64,000 nt of DNA from an uncultured Ruminococcus sp. (lineage in GTDB: Bacteria; Bacillota; Clostridia; Oscillospirales; Ruminococcaceae). A program made the position numbers and the translations under genes. This document shows positions 25,475-35,278 of this stretch, piece by piece. Positions within the stretch are counted from its first letter, which is position 1; each line of letters opens with the position of its first letter. The notes under the pieces were generated by a model that saw only the letters and a program-made list of their open reading frames with translations, ran no database searches and had not been told where the DNA came from. Location: contig CALXBL010000002.1 of NCBI GenBank assembly GCA_944386525.1, positions 1 to 64,000 on the forward strand, in the 5' to 3' direction.

Positions 25475-27568
25475 ATGGCAAATCTTGTTATAGTAGAGTC
25501 GCCGGCTAAGGCAAAAACAATACAGAAATATCTGGGGAAGGACTTTGAGGTGATAGCCTCTATGGGGCATGTCAGAGACCTGCCCAAATCAAAGCTGGGT
25601 GTTGATATTGAGCATGGATTCCAGCCCCAGTATACCGATATGAAGGGCAAGGAGGAAGTTATAAAACAGCTCAAAGCTCATGCGAAAAAATGCAGCCGTG
25701 TTTACCTTGCAACCGACCCTGACCGTGAGGGCGAGGCAATATCATGGCATATTGCAGCTATGCTGGGTCTTGATATGCAGGACAATAACAGAGTAGAGTT
25801 CAACGAGATAACAAAGTCGGGTATAGAACACGGTATGGCAAATCCACACAAGATAGATATCGATCTTGTGAACGCCCAGCAGGCAAGACGTATCGTGGAT
25901 AGAATCGTTGGCTATAAGCTTAGTCCGTTTTTGTGGAAAAAGGTAAGACGAGGTCTTTCTGCCGGAAGAGTGCAGTCTGTTGCTGTGCGTCTTGTTGTGG
26001 ATAGGGAAAACGAGATAAAAGCTTTTATCCCGCAGGAATATTGGTCGATCGATGCAAAATTCTCATCGGCATCCTCGCGAAAGGTCTTTTCAGCTAAGCT
26101 TGCTTCTGTTGACGGAAAACGTGTTGATAAAACCGAGATAAGCACTAAGGACGAGGCAGACGCTATCCTTGCAAGACTTGAGGGAGCACAGTTCACCGTG
26201 TCGAAGGTGAAAAAACGTGTTACAAAGAAGCATCCGGCAGCACCGTTTATAACATCAACTCTGCAGCAGGATGCGTCTTATCGTCTGGGTTTCCAGTCAA
26301 AGCGTACCATGAAGGTGGCTCAGGAGCTTTATGAAGGTGTGGACGTTGACGGAATGGGCGCTATAGGTCTTATCACCTATATGAGAACCGACAGCCTGAG
26401 AATATCCGACGAGGCAAGAAACGCTGCCAGTGAATATATCAAGGCAACCTATGGTGAAGATTATCTTCCGTCTTCTCCTCGTGTGTACAAGTCCAAGAAA
26501 AACGCTCAGGACGCCCACGAAGCTATAAGACCATCAATGCCTTCTCTTACCCCTGCGAGACTAAAAAGCAGTCTCAGCTCCGACCAGTTCAAGCTTTATA
26601 AGCTTATCTGGGAGAGATTTATCGCAAGCCAAATGGCAGATGCCTCACTTGATACTGTTTCAGTTGATATAGCTGCAGACGGCTGCATTTTCAAGGCAAG
26701 CGGCAGTACAGTGCGCTTCGATGGATTTACTGCGCTCTATGAGGAGACAAAGGACGCCAAGGGTGAAAATAAAAATCTCCCCGAGCTTAACGAGGGCGAT
26801 ATATTAAAACTCCGTTCACTTGACGGAAACCAGCACTTTACCCAACCGCCTGCACGCTTCACAGAAGCGTCTCTTATCAAGACTCTTGAGGAAAACGGCA
26901 TAGGCAGACCAAGTACCTATGCGCCTACTATTACGACTATAATATCACGTCTCTATGTGGAGCGTGAGGGAAAGTCGCTTAAGCCCACTGTACTGGGCGA
27001 GGTTACAACAGAGCTTATGAAGGAGCACTTCCAGAATATAGTTGACGCCGCCTTTACCGCTAAGATGGAAAGCGATCTTGACGAGGTTGAACAGGGCAAG
27101 CGTGACTGGGTAAGCGCACTTGACGAGTTTTACGGTGACTTTTCAAAGACTCTTGCCGAGGCTGAGGAGAAGATGGAAGGCAAGCGTGTAAAGGTGCCGG
27201 ACGAGGAAACTGATGTTGTATGCGAAGTCTGCGGACGAAATATGGTAATAAAGATAGGACGCTTTGGCAGATTCCTTGCGTGTCCGGGCTTTCCGGAGTG
27301 CACCAACACAAAGAAAATCGTGCAGGAAACTCCCGGAAACTGTCCAAAGTGCGGAGGAAAGATAATCCTCAAAAAGTCAAAGCGGGGCAGAAGCTTCTAT
27401 GGATGTTCCCAGTATCCGGAATGTGACTTTATGACATGGAATGTTCCGCTGGAGGAGAAGTGTCCTCAGTGCGGTTCAACGCTTTTCCAGAAGGGCGGCA
27501 AGTCGGGGCGCAAGGTGTGTGAAAAGCAGGGCTGCGGCTACGACAGACCTATGAACGACGGAGAATAA
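25475..27568 (+). CDS. topA: DNA topoisomerase I
   Basis: Type IA topoisomerase relaxing negative supercoils. The 697-residue protein has the Toprim start LVIVESPAKAKTIQKYLG, the acidic metal motif ATDPDREGEAISWH, the catalytic Tyr in GLITYMRTDS (about residue 307) and three C-terminal Cys4 zinc ribbons (CEVC...CPGFPEC, CPKC...CSQYPEC, CPQC...CEKQGC). Full length; between dprA and trmFO, 2 bases before the latter. Confidence 0.98.
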   Translation: MANLVIVESPAKAKTIQKYLGKDFEVIASMGHVRDLPKSKLGVDIEHGFQPQYTDMKGKEEVIKQLKAHAKKCSRVYLATDPDREGEAISWHIAAMLGLDMQDNNRVEFNEITKSGIEHGMANPHKIDIDLVNAQQARRIVDRIVGYKLSPFLWKKVRRGLSAGRVQSVAVRLVVDRENEIKAFIPQEYWSIDAKFSSASSRKVFSAKLASVDGKRVDKTEISTKDEADAILARLEGAQFTVSKVKKRVTKKHPAAPFITSTLQQDASYRLGFQSKRTMKVAQELYEGVDVDGMGAIGLITYMRTDSLRISDEARNAASEYIKATYGEDYLPSSPRVYKSKKNAQDAHEAIRPSMPSLTPARLKSSLSSDQFKLYKLIWERFIASQMADASLDTVSVDIAADGCIFKASGSTVRFDGFTALYEETKDAKGENKNLPELNEGDILKLRSLDGNQHFTQPPARFTEASLIKTLEENGIGRPSTYAPTITTIISRLYVEREGKSLKPTVLGEVTTELMKEHFQNIVDAAFTAKMESDLDEVEQGKRDWVSALDEFYGDFSKTLAEAEEKMEGKRVKVPDEETDVVCEVCGRNMVIKIGRFGRFLACPGFPECTNTKKIVQETPGNCPKCGGKIILKKSKRGRSFYGCSQYPECDFMTWNVPLEEKCPQCGSTLFQKGGKSGRKVCEKQGCGYDRPMNDGE

Positions 27569-27570
27569 TA

Positions 27571-28890
27571 ATGGAAAATAAACAAAGAGTCACTGTTATA
27601 GGCGGCGGTCTTGCAGGCTGTGAGGCAGCATGGCAGCTTGCACAGGCAGGATATCCGGTAACTATATATGAGATGAAGCCTGTGAAATACACACCGGCTC
27701 ATCATTACAAGGGACTTTCGGAGCTTGTGTGCTCCAATTCCCTTAAAGCAGACAGACTTGCCTCAGCAGCAGGACTTCTGAAAGCAGAGATGGAGCGTAT
27801 GGGCTCACTGCTCATACCATGCGCAAGAGCTGTTTCTGTAGCGGCAGGCGGAGCTTTAGCGGTTGACCGTGAGGCTTTTTCCGACATGGTGACAGAGAGG
27901 ATAACGTCGCATCCGCTGATAACCATACGTACCGAGGAAGCAACAAGTCTGCCTGAGTCTCCTGCAATAATCGCAAGCGGACCTCTTACAGCGGACGGAC
28001 TTGAAAGGAGCATTGAGGAAAAATGCGGTCAGAGACTGAGCTTTTTTGATGCAGCAGCTCCTATCGTAACCTACGAGAGTCTTGATAAGGATGTGGTGTT
28101 TTACGCCTCACGCTACGACCGCGGAGACGCAGACTATATAAACTGCCCCATGAACAAGGAGGAGTATCAGGCGTTTTTCAATGCGCTCATAAACGCCGAG
28201 CGTGCGCCGCTCAGTGAATTTGACAAGGAGATATTCCGTGTATACGAAGGCTGTATGCCCATAGAGGTGCTTGCCTCACGAGGCGAGGACACAATGAGGT
28301 TCGGACCGCTAAAGCCGGTAGGCCTCATCGACCCACGCACCGGCAGACGTCCGTATGCGGTAGTACAGCTTAGGCGTGAAAACAGCGCAGGTACGCTTTT
28401 CAATCTGGTGGGTTTCCAGACAAATTTGAAATTCCCCGAGCAGAAGCGTGTATTCTCAATGATACCGGGACTTCAGAACGCTGATTTCATGCGCTATGGA
28501 GTTATGCACCGTAATTCATTCCTCGACAGTCCAAGACTTTTGAGTGCTGATTATTCGCTCCGCACCGACCCGCTCATGTTTTTTGCAGGTCAGATAACAG
28601 GCGTTGAGGGATATATTGAATCGGCGGCAAGTGGTATTCTTGCAGGCAGAAATATGGCAAGAAAGCTTTCGGGAAAAGCACCTCTTATTCTGCCGGCAGA
28701 CACTATGATGGGCGCTCTTGCGGCGTATATAAGCAGTGAGGACACTAAGGATTTCCAGCCTATGGGCTGCAATATGGGCATACTTCCCGATCTTTCAGAG
28801 AGAATACGTGACAAAAAGCTGAAATATCAGGCGTATGCCGACAGAGCTTTGGCGTCGCTTGAGAATTACCTGACATCACAGGAAGGATGA
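27571..28890 (+). CDS. trmFO: Methylenetetrahydrofolate--tRNA-(uracil-5-)-methyltransferase
   Basis: FAD- and folate-dependent enzyme making ribothymidine at position 54 of tRNA, typical of Firmicutes. The 439-residue protein opens with the FAD-binding motif VIGGGLAGCEAAWQLA, has the LSELVCSNSLKAD segment carrying a conserved Cys, and contains the CPMNKEEY and FAGQITGVEGYIESAASG blocks. It follows topA at a 2-base gap, a widely conserved pairing. Confidence 0.96.
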   Translation: MENKQRVTVIGGGLAGCEAAWQLAQAGYPVTIYEMKPVKYTPAHHYKGLSELVCSNSLKADRLASAAGLLKAEMERMGSLLIPCARAVSVAAGGALAVDREAFSDMVTERITSHPLITIRTEEATSLPESPAIIASGPLTADGLERSIEEKCGQRLSFFDAAAPIVTYESLDKDVVFYASRYDRGDADYINCPMNKEEYQAFFNALINAERAPLSEFDKEIFRVYEGCMPIEVLASRGEDTMRFGPLKPVGLIDPRTGRRPYAVVQLRRENSAGTLFNLVGFQTNLKFPEQKRVFSMIPGLQNADFMRYGVMHRNSFLDSPRLLSADYSLRTDPLMFFAGQITGVEGYIESAASGILAGRNMARKLSGKAPLILPADTMMGALAAYISSEDTKDFQPMGCNMGILPDLSERIRDKKLKYQAYADRALASLENYLTSQEG

Positions 28891-28896
28891 TAACAA

Positions 28897-29892
28897 ATGA
28901 ATATTATAGTAGACGCATTCGGCGGAGATAATGCGCCGCTTGAAGTACTGAAGGGCAGCGCACAGGCTGTCAGTGAGTTCGGGATAAAGGTAACTCTTGT
29001 GGGTAATACTGACCTTGTTCGAAAATGTGCAGAGAAGAATAATATATCTCTTGAAAATATAGAGCTGCTTCACGCCAGCGAGGTGTTTGATATCCACGCA
29101 GAGCCTGTCTCTCTTATAAAGGAGCACAAGAACTGCTCAATGGCTGTTGGAATGCAGGCTCTAAGCGACGGCAAGGGCGATGCCTTTGTATCGGCGGGCA
29201 GCAGCGGTGCACTTGTGGTTGGCTCAACTTTTATAGTAAAGCGCATAAAGGGTATAAAGAGGATTGCATTTGCTCCTGTAATGCCAACGTCCAAAAAGCC
29301 GTTTCTGCTGCTTGACGGAGGAGCGAATAACGACTGTCGTCCGGAGATGCTCCAGCAGTTTGCGATAATGGGCAGTGCGTATATGGAAAAGGTAATGGGC
29401 TTTAAGAACCCAAGAGTAAAGCTGCTGAACGTTGGAGCAGAGGAAACTAAGGGCAGGGAACTGGAGCTTGAAACGTATAAGCTTTTAGAGAACTCTCCCA
29501 TAAACTTCTGCGGAAACGTGGAGGCACGTGAACTTCCTATAGGCAATGCAGATGTAGTTGTGACCGACGGCTTTACCGGAAATGTGACGCTGAAGCTCTA
29601 TGAGGGCATGGGCAGCTTCATGAAGGAGCAGCTAAAGGACAATATCTTTTCGGGCGCCGGCAAGCTTGCTGCACTTCTGGTGATAAAGAGGATAAAGGGT
29701 ATTACTACAAAGATGGATTACAAGGCAACTGGCGGCGCACTTTTGCTGGGAGCTTCAAAGCCTGTGATAAAGGCACATGGCAGCTCTGACGCAAGAGCTT
29801 TTTTCAACGCAATTCGTCAGGCAAGGGACTGTGTAAAAGGTAACATGATCGAAGCCATAGCAGATACAGTATTTGATCTGCAGAAAGGATGA
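28897..29892 (+). CDS. plsX: Phosphate acyltransferase PlsX
   Basis: Converts acyl-ACP to acyl-phosphate for phospholipid synthesis. The 331-residue protein starts MNIIVDAFGGDNAP, the family N-terminus, with SAGSSGALVVGS and VVTDGFTGNVTLK further on. The acpP gene that often separates plsX and rnc in Firmicutes is absent: rnc starts 7 bases after the stop. It is probably cotranscribed with trmFO and rnc. Confidence 0.96.
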   Translation: MNIIVDAFGGDNAPLEVLKGSAQAVSEFGIKVTLVGNTDLVRKCAEKNNISLENIELLHASEVFDIHAEPVSLIKEHKNCSMAVGMQALSDGKGDAFVSAGSSGALVVGSTFIVKRIKGIKRIAFAPVMPTSKKPFLLLDGGANNDCRPEMLQQFAIMGSAYMEKVMGFKNPRVKLLNVGAEETKGRELELETYKLLENSPINFCGNVEARELPIGNADVVVTDGFTGNVTLKLYEGMGSFMKEQLKDNIFSGAGKLAALLVIKRIKGITTKMDYKATGGALLLGASKPVIKAHGSSDARAFFNAIRQARDCVKGNMIEAIADTVFDLQKG

Positions 29893-29899
29893 TTGATTT

Positions 29900-30610
29900 A
29901 TGGAACATACAGTATATGAAGATCTTAACCGTTTTGAGGAGTATATCGGCTATCATTTCAATAACAAGGAGATACTTATAGAGGCTCTGTCTCATTCGTC
30001 TTATGCTAACGAGAAGAAAAAGTGCCGCTGCAGCAATGAGCGTCTGGAGTTTCTGGGCGACAGCGTACTTTCCATTATTGTATCGGAGTATCTGTTCAGC
30101 CATTATACTGAAATGCCGGAGGGCGAACTGACAAAGCTCAGGGCGTCGCTTGTATGCGAAAAGGCTCTGCACGTATTTGCAAAGGAGATACATCTGGGCG
30201 ACTTCCTGCTTCTGGGTAAGGGCGAGGAGAACACCGGCGGCAGAACACGTTCCTCTATTTTAGCAGACGCATTTGAGGCTGTTATAGCTGCAATATATCT
30301 TGACGGCGGCATGGAGCCGGCTAAAAAGCACGTTCTGAGATTTGTTCCAAAGCACGCTGAAAAGAGCGGAAGTCTCAATTTCCGGGACTATAAAACGGTT
30401 CTCCAGGAGATAATTCAGAAAAACCCGGAGGAAAAGATTGAATATGTTCTTGCAGGCGAGACAGGTCCCGACCACGACAAGGCTTTTACAGTGAACGTTT
30501 GTCTCAACTCAAACGTTATCGGTACAGGTATGGGAAAGAGCAAAAAGTCAGCCGAACAGATGGCTGCCAAGGAAGCACTTATGCTTATGGGTTATGAAGA
30601 AACATTGTAA
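29900..30610 (+). CDS. rnc: Ribonuclease III
   Basis: Double-strand-specific endoribonuclease for rRNA and mRNA processing. The 236-residue protein has the signature ERLEFLGDSVLSIIVSEYLF (about residues 43-62), the second acidic site with DAFEAVIAAIYLDGG, and a C-terminal double-stranded RNA-binding domain (about 160-232, GMGKSKKSAEQMAAKEAL). It overlaps the next gene by 17 bases. Confidence 0.97.
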   Translation: MEHTVYEDLNRFEEYIGYHFNNKEILIEALSHSSYANEKKKCRCSNERLEFLGDSVLSIIVSEYLFSHYTEMPEGELTKLRASLVCEKALHVFAKEIHLGDFLLLGKGEENTGGRTRSSILADAFEAVIAAIYLDGGMEPAKKHVLRFVPKHAEKSGSLNFRDYKTVLQEIIQKNPEEKIEYVLAGETGPDHDKAFTVNVCLNSNVIGTGMGKSKKSAEQMAAKEALMLMGYEETL

Positions 30611-31706
30611 TCTGGCGTTTTTCATACCGCACATGGGCTGTCCGAATATGTGCAGCTTCTGCGACCAGAGAGCCATAAGCGGCGAGGTGAAGCCGCCGAC
30701 TCCTGAAGAAATTGCAGAGCAGTGCAGAGAGAGCCTTATAGGCGGTATTGACGGGAAAAATTCAGAGATAGCCTTTTTCGGCGGAAGCTTCACAGCTATC
30801 CCGGAGGAGCAGATGACAGCCTGCCTTGAGGCAGTACAGCCATACTTGGGCAGTGGCGGTTTTTCGGGAGTGCGCATATCCACAAGACCCGACGCAGTGC
30901 CGGACAGGATACTTGCCATTCTAAAGAAATACGGTGTGACTGCAATAGAGCTTGGGGCTCAGAGTATGTCGGACAGAGTGCTTTTGCTGAACAGGCGTGG
31001 TCATACGTCGCAGGACGTGCGGGAGGCGTCGAAGTGTATAAAGTCACACGGCTTTTCGCTGGGACTTCAGATGATGTATGGTCTTTTCGGCAGCACTGCC
31101 GAGGACGAGGAACATACCCTTTCTGAGTGTATAAAGCTCCGTCCGGATACTATGAGGATATATCCCACAGTAGTCCTGGAGGGAACTCACCTTGGAGAGC
31201 TTTATAAAAGCGGAAGCTATATCCTGCCCTCATGGGACGATATGCTGACATTTACAGCAGATGCCATATGCCGGCTGAAGGCAGAGGGGATAAATCTCAT
31301 ACGTCTTGGTCTTCACGCTGAAAAGGGCATTGAGGAGCGCATTCTGAGCGGATTTTATCATCCTGCACTCAGAGAGCTTGCAGAGGAACGGCTCTATCTT
31401 GCGGCAATGAAAAGGTGGGCGGAGAGTCATGTGGATATCCTCACGGAGCAACGCAGCAAGGTGACGTACATACTTGCGGAGGTCTCAACTGGAGACGCAG
31501 GTCTTGCGGCTGGTCACGGCAGAGCAAACAGAAAGGCATTTGCTGAATTTACTCTGGGGGCAAGGCTCAGGATAAGCGAAAGAAATGACTTTTCAGAGGG
31601 CATGATGAAACTCAGCCTTTGCATGGAGGATAAGTCGGGCACACTAAAACAACTCGGAGAGGAAGTGTACAATGTATTTAAAATCACTGGAACTTCAGGG
31701 CTTTAA
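30594..31706 (+). CDS. Elp3-like radical SAM protein
   Basis: A 370-residue protein with a radical SAM cluster motif in HMGCPNMCSFCDQRAISG (C16, C20, C23), FFGGSFTAIP and IELGAQSMSD, the layout of Elp3/TIGR01212-like enzymes. Unlike full Elp3 it lacks a C-terminal acetyltransferase domain. Clostridia commonly carry this gene between rnc and smc; its substrate is not established. It overlaps rnc by 17 and smc by 35 bases, so translation is tightly coupled. The C-terminal 70 residues are family-specific. Confidence 0.85.
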   Translation: MKKHCNLAFFIPHMGCPNMCSFCDQRAISGEVKPPTPEEIAEQCRESLIGGIDGKNSEIAFFGGSFTAIPEEQMTACLEAVQPYLGSGGFSGVRISTRPDAVPDRILAILKKYGVTAIELGAQSMSDRVLLLNRRGHTSQDVREASKCIKSHGFSLGLQMMYGLFGSTAEDEEHTLSECIKLRPDTMRIYPTVVLEGTHLGELYKSGSYILPSWDDMLTFTADAICRLKAEGINLIRLGLHAEKGIEERILSGFYHPALRELAEERLYLAAMKRWAESHVDILTEQRSKVTYILAEVSTGDAGLAAGHGRANRKAFAEFTLGARLRISERNDFSEGMMKLSLCMEDKSGTLKQLGEEVYNVFKITGTSGL

Positions 31707-34700
31707 GTCCTTTCCGGATAAGATAAAGCTTAATTTCGACGCAGGTCTGACGGCGGTAGTAGGTCCGAACGGCAGCGGAAAGAGTAATATCGGCGATGCA
31801 GTAAGATGGGTACTGGGTGAACAGTCCACCAAAACTCTGCGCGGAAACAAAATGGAGGATGTTATTTTTTCCGGTACCAAACAGCGGAAGCCTACTGGAT
31901 TTGCAATGGTCACACTCAATATTGATAACAGCTCTGGCATCCTTGGGGAGGAGTATGGCGATGATGTAAGCGTTGCACGAAAGCTCTATCGAAGCGGTGA
32001 AAGTGAATATCGGATAAACGGTAAGCTGGTGCGTCTTAAAGATGTAAACGAGCTGTTTATGGATACGGGTATGGGCAGAGACGGCTATTCCATAATAGGA
32101 CAGGGACGCATTGCTGAGATAGTCAGCGCAAAGAGCACAGACCGCCGTGATATCTTTGAGGAGGCTGCGGGAGTTTCAAAATTCCGCTATAAGAAAGAGG
32201 AGGCACAGCGTAAGCTTGCCCATGCGGAGGATAACCTATCCAGACTGAGGGATATTGCCTCTGAACTTGAGGGACGTGTTGAGCCGCTGCGTTTGCAGGC
32301 TGAAAAGGCAAAGAAATTCCTTGTGCTTGCAGAAGAGCAGAAACAGCTTGAAGTTTCCCTCTGGATACAGCAGTCAGACGCCCTTAAAGCTAAGCTCCAG
32401 ACGCTTTCCGATGAGCTTTTGCAGGCTCAGGCTGAATATGAAAATATAAAGCGTGATCTTGAAACTGCCGAGGAGCAGGTGCAGGAGGGCTACAGAAAAC
32501 TTCAGGAGAGCACTCTGAAAGTCGAGGAGTTTCGTGACAGGATAAAAGCTGCCGAGGAGGAGACTGCACAGCTTACAGCATCTCTTGCGGTGTGTGAAAA
32601 CGATATACAGCATGCCTTACAGCGTTCCGGAGGACTTGAAGCGCAGGCAAAGGAGCTTTCCGGACAGTCAGAAAATGCAGGCAAATATCTCACTGAACTC
32701 CAGGAGCAAGAGGAAAAGCTCCACCGCAGGGAAGTTGCTCTGCGTGTGGAATCCGAACAGCTGCAGCACGACTGGGAACGCATGGAGGAAAAAGCTGCCA
32801 GCCTTGGCGAGGGATTTGATGAAGCCGGAAAACTTCTCCAGGAGCTGTATGTAAAACAGGGACAGCTTAAAGTAAGACGTGAAAACGTTCTCCGCCAGCA
32901 GGAGGAGTATAACGCACAGCTTGCCGGAAATAGTATGCGAATGGCTGCTATAGCTCAGGAGCACGAGGCTCAGGCTGAGAAAACTAAGAAGTGGTCGGAG
33001 TCTCTTTCTGAGATTGAGAACAAGCTCTGCAGAATGAAAGCTGACATTGAACAGCAGCATAAAATATGCGGTGAGGCACTTCGTCAGGCCGACGCTTTGC
33101 GAGCTGAGAAAAACCAGATAGCCTTTTCCATACGTGAAAAGCAGCAGAGACAAAAGCTGCTGTCCGATATGGAGCAGAACATGGAGGGCTTTGCAGGAAG
33201 TGTTAAGGCAGTTCTCAGGGCTGACGGCGGAAGTCCGGAAGGCGTGCACGGCACAGTCGCACAGTGTATCGAGACCGACAGCCGGTGCGGAGTTGCCATT
33301 GAGACGGCTCTTGGCGGAGCAATGCAGAATCTTATTGTGGATGATGAATCCTCCGCTAAAAAGTGGATAAGATTCTTGGCACAGCACCGAGCAGGACGTG
33401 CAACATTCCTGCCGGTAACATCTGTAAAGGGTAAGACGCTGTATGAACCGGGTCTTGAAAATGAGCCGGGCTTTGTGGACTATGCATTTCGACTTGTAAA
33501 ATACGCACCCGTACACGAGGGTATAGTAAAGTCACTGCTCGGCAGGATAGCAGTTGCAGAAAACTTAGACCGTGCCTCTGATATTGCAAAGAAATATGGC
33601 TACCGATTCCGTATTGTTACTCTGGACGGACAGGTCATCAATGCAGGAGGCTCATTCACCGGCGGCTCTGCACAGAAGAGCGGCGGCATGATAACACGTA
33701 AGACTGAAATATCCTCTCTCAAGCAGAATATAGAAGCTCTCAGGATACGTGAACAGGAAAACGCACGTAAGCTTTCAAAGGCTGAGACTGAAACTGCTGA
33801 AATGCAGGCTGCCATTGAGGAACTGCGCCGGAAATGTGCTCAGGCTGAGTCGGACTTTATGCAGGCAAAAGCTGAATCCGACAAGGAACAGTATCTGCTC
33901 GGACAGATAGAGATGAGAAAAACTGAACTGCTTGCTCAGCAGCAGGACGTCCAGGATAAGAGCAGAAAGGCTCGTGAGGAGATAGGCGCTCTTGCAAAGG
34001 CTCTCACTCAGGCTGAAGATGAGATAGCAAAGGCTCAGTATAGAATGGCTGAAGCTCAGGGAATGCGTGACAGTCTCCGTGAGGAGCAAAGCGCTCTTGC
34101 TGAAAAGCGGGCGCAGATGCGCATTGAGACAGCGGCTCTGGAAAAAGATATGGACGCACTCCAGCGTGAGCTTGACAGCGCCGAGGAGCAGAAGAAAAAT
34201 GCTAAGGAACGTGCTATTCAGGTAAGAGATGAGCTTGCTGCAGCATATAAGCTTATTGCTGATAAAAAGCAGGAGGCTGAAAATTCAAGGCTGCGTCTTG
34301 GTATGCTTGATGAGATAAAGAAAAACTCACAGCAGGAGATGACTCACTGGAAGACAGTCCACGACACTCAGCAGCAGCATATACGCCAGCTGCAGGAGGG
34401 TATGAAGTCCACCAATGAGGCAAAGCAGAAATACGCCGGCACTGTAACAAGACTGGAGGAGAGAAAGATATCCGTCCAGAATGAGTACGACGGCATTATA
34501 AACAGGCTTTTAGAGCAGTATGAAATGACTCGTACCGAGGCTCTTGAAATGGCAAAGCCACTTGAAGATGTGGCGGCAGCCCAGAGGGAACTCTCGTCAC
34601 TTAAAGGAAAGATACGTGCTTTGGGCAGCGTGAACGTTTCTGCTATCGAGGAGTATGAGGACGTATCCACACGCTGGAGATTCCTCACGGCACAGATGAA

Positions 34701-35250
34701 GGACGCCGAAAATGCCAAGTCTGAACTGGAAGAACTGATAGAACAGCTCACTGAGGAGATGCAGAAAATATTCTCCGAAAGCTTTGCTGAGATAAATAAA
34801 AACTTCAAGGCGATATTCCGTGACCTGTTCGGCGGAGGTGAGGCGAATCTCACGCTGACCGACCCTGAAAACGTACTCGAATCCGGCATTGAGATACACG
34901 TTGCACCGCCAGGAAAGGTCATAAAGAATCTGATATCACTGTCGGGCGGTGAGCAGTCGTTTGTGGCGATAGCAATATATTTCGCCATACTCCGGCTGAG
35001 ACCATCACCGTTCTGTATACTCGACGAGATCGACGCAGCTCTCGACGAGGGCAATGTAAGAAGATACGCCCAGTATCTCCACAATTTTACAAACACCACC
35101 CAGTTTATTCTGGTAACTCACAGAAGAAGTGCTATGGAGGAGGCAAAGGTGCTCTATGGCGTTACTATGCAGGAAAGCGGAGTTTCAAGGCTTCTGCGAA
35201 TGGAGCAGGAGGAGTTTGAGGCTGAAACATCAGCCGCAGGTATCAATTGA
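31672..35250 (+). CDS. smc: Chromosome segregation protein SMC
   Basis: Chromosome-organising ATPase of the bacterial condensin complex with ScpA and ScpB. The 1192-residue protein has Walker A GPNGSGKSNI (about residues 32-41), a first coiled-coil arm (about 170-500), a hinge (about 515-690; GGSFTGGSAQKSGG), the return arm (about 690-1030), ABC signature LSGGEQSF and Walker B CILDEIDAALDEGNV. The start lies within the radical SAM gene, and ftsY follows at 28 bases. The N-terminus YLKSLELQGFKSFPDK is canonical. Confidence 0.98.
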   Translation: MYLKSLELQGFKSFPDKIKLNFDAGLTAVVGPNGSGKSNIGDAVRWVLGEQSTKTLRGNKMEDVIFSGTKQRKPTGFAMVTLNIDNSSGILGEEYGDDVSVARKLYRSGESEYRINGKLVRLKDVNELFMDTGMGRDGYSIIGQGRIAEIVSAKSTDRRDIFEEAAGVSKFRYKKEEAQRKLAHAEDNLSRLRDIASELEGRVEPLRLQAEKAKKFLVLAEEQKQLEVSLWIQQSDALKAKLQTLSDELLQAQAEYENIKRDLETAEEQVQEGYRKLQESTLKVEEFRDRIKAAEEETAQLTASLAVCENDIQHALQRSGGLEAQAKELSGQSENAGKYLTELQEQEEKLHRREVALRVESEQLQHDWERMEEKAASLGEGFDEAGKLLQELYVKQGQLKVRRENVLRQQEEYNAQLAGNSMRMAAIAQEHEAQAEKTKKWSESLSEIENKLCRMKADIEQQHKICGEALRQADALRAEKNQIAFSIREKQQRQKLLSDMEQNMEGFAGSVKAVLRADGGSPEGVHGTVAQCIETDSRCGVAIETALGGAMQNLIVDDESSAKKWIRFLAQHRAGRATFLPVTSVKGKTLYEPGLENEPGFVDYAFRLVKYAPVHEGIVKSLLGRIAVAENLDRASDIAKKYGYRFRIVTLDGQVINAGGSFTGGSAQKSGGMITRKTEISSLKQNIEALRIREQENARKLSKAETETAEMQAAIEELRRKCAQAESDFMQAKAESDKEQYLLGQIEMRKTELLAQQQDVQDKSRKAREEIGALAKALTQAEDEIAKAQYRMAEAQGMRDSLREEQSALAEKRAQMRIETAALEKDMDALQRELDSAEEQKKNAKERAIQVRDELAAAYKLIADKKQEAENSRLRLGMLDEIKKNSQQEMTHWKTVHDTQQQHIRQLQEGMKSTNEAKQKYAGTVTRLEERKISVQNEYDGIINRLLEQYEMTRTEALEMAKPLEDVAAAQRELSSLKGKIRALGSVNVSAIEEYEDVSTRWRFLTAQMKDAENAKSELEELIEQLTEEMQKIFSESFAEINKNFKAIFRDLFGGGEANLTLTDPENVLESGIEIHVAPPGKVIKNLISLSGGEQSFVAIAIYFAILRLRPSPFCILDEIDAALDEGNVRRYAQYLHNFTNTTQFILVTHRRSAMEEAKVLYGVTMQESGVSRLLRMEQEEFEAETSAAGIN

Positions 35251-35278
35251 GCATAACTAAAGTGAAAGGAGCATTATT

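Noticed and set aside
32668-33516. 282-residue open frame on the minus strand inside smc
   Set aside because: The sense strand encodes the SMC coiled coil and hinge without interruption.
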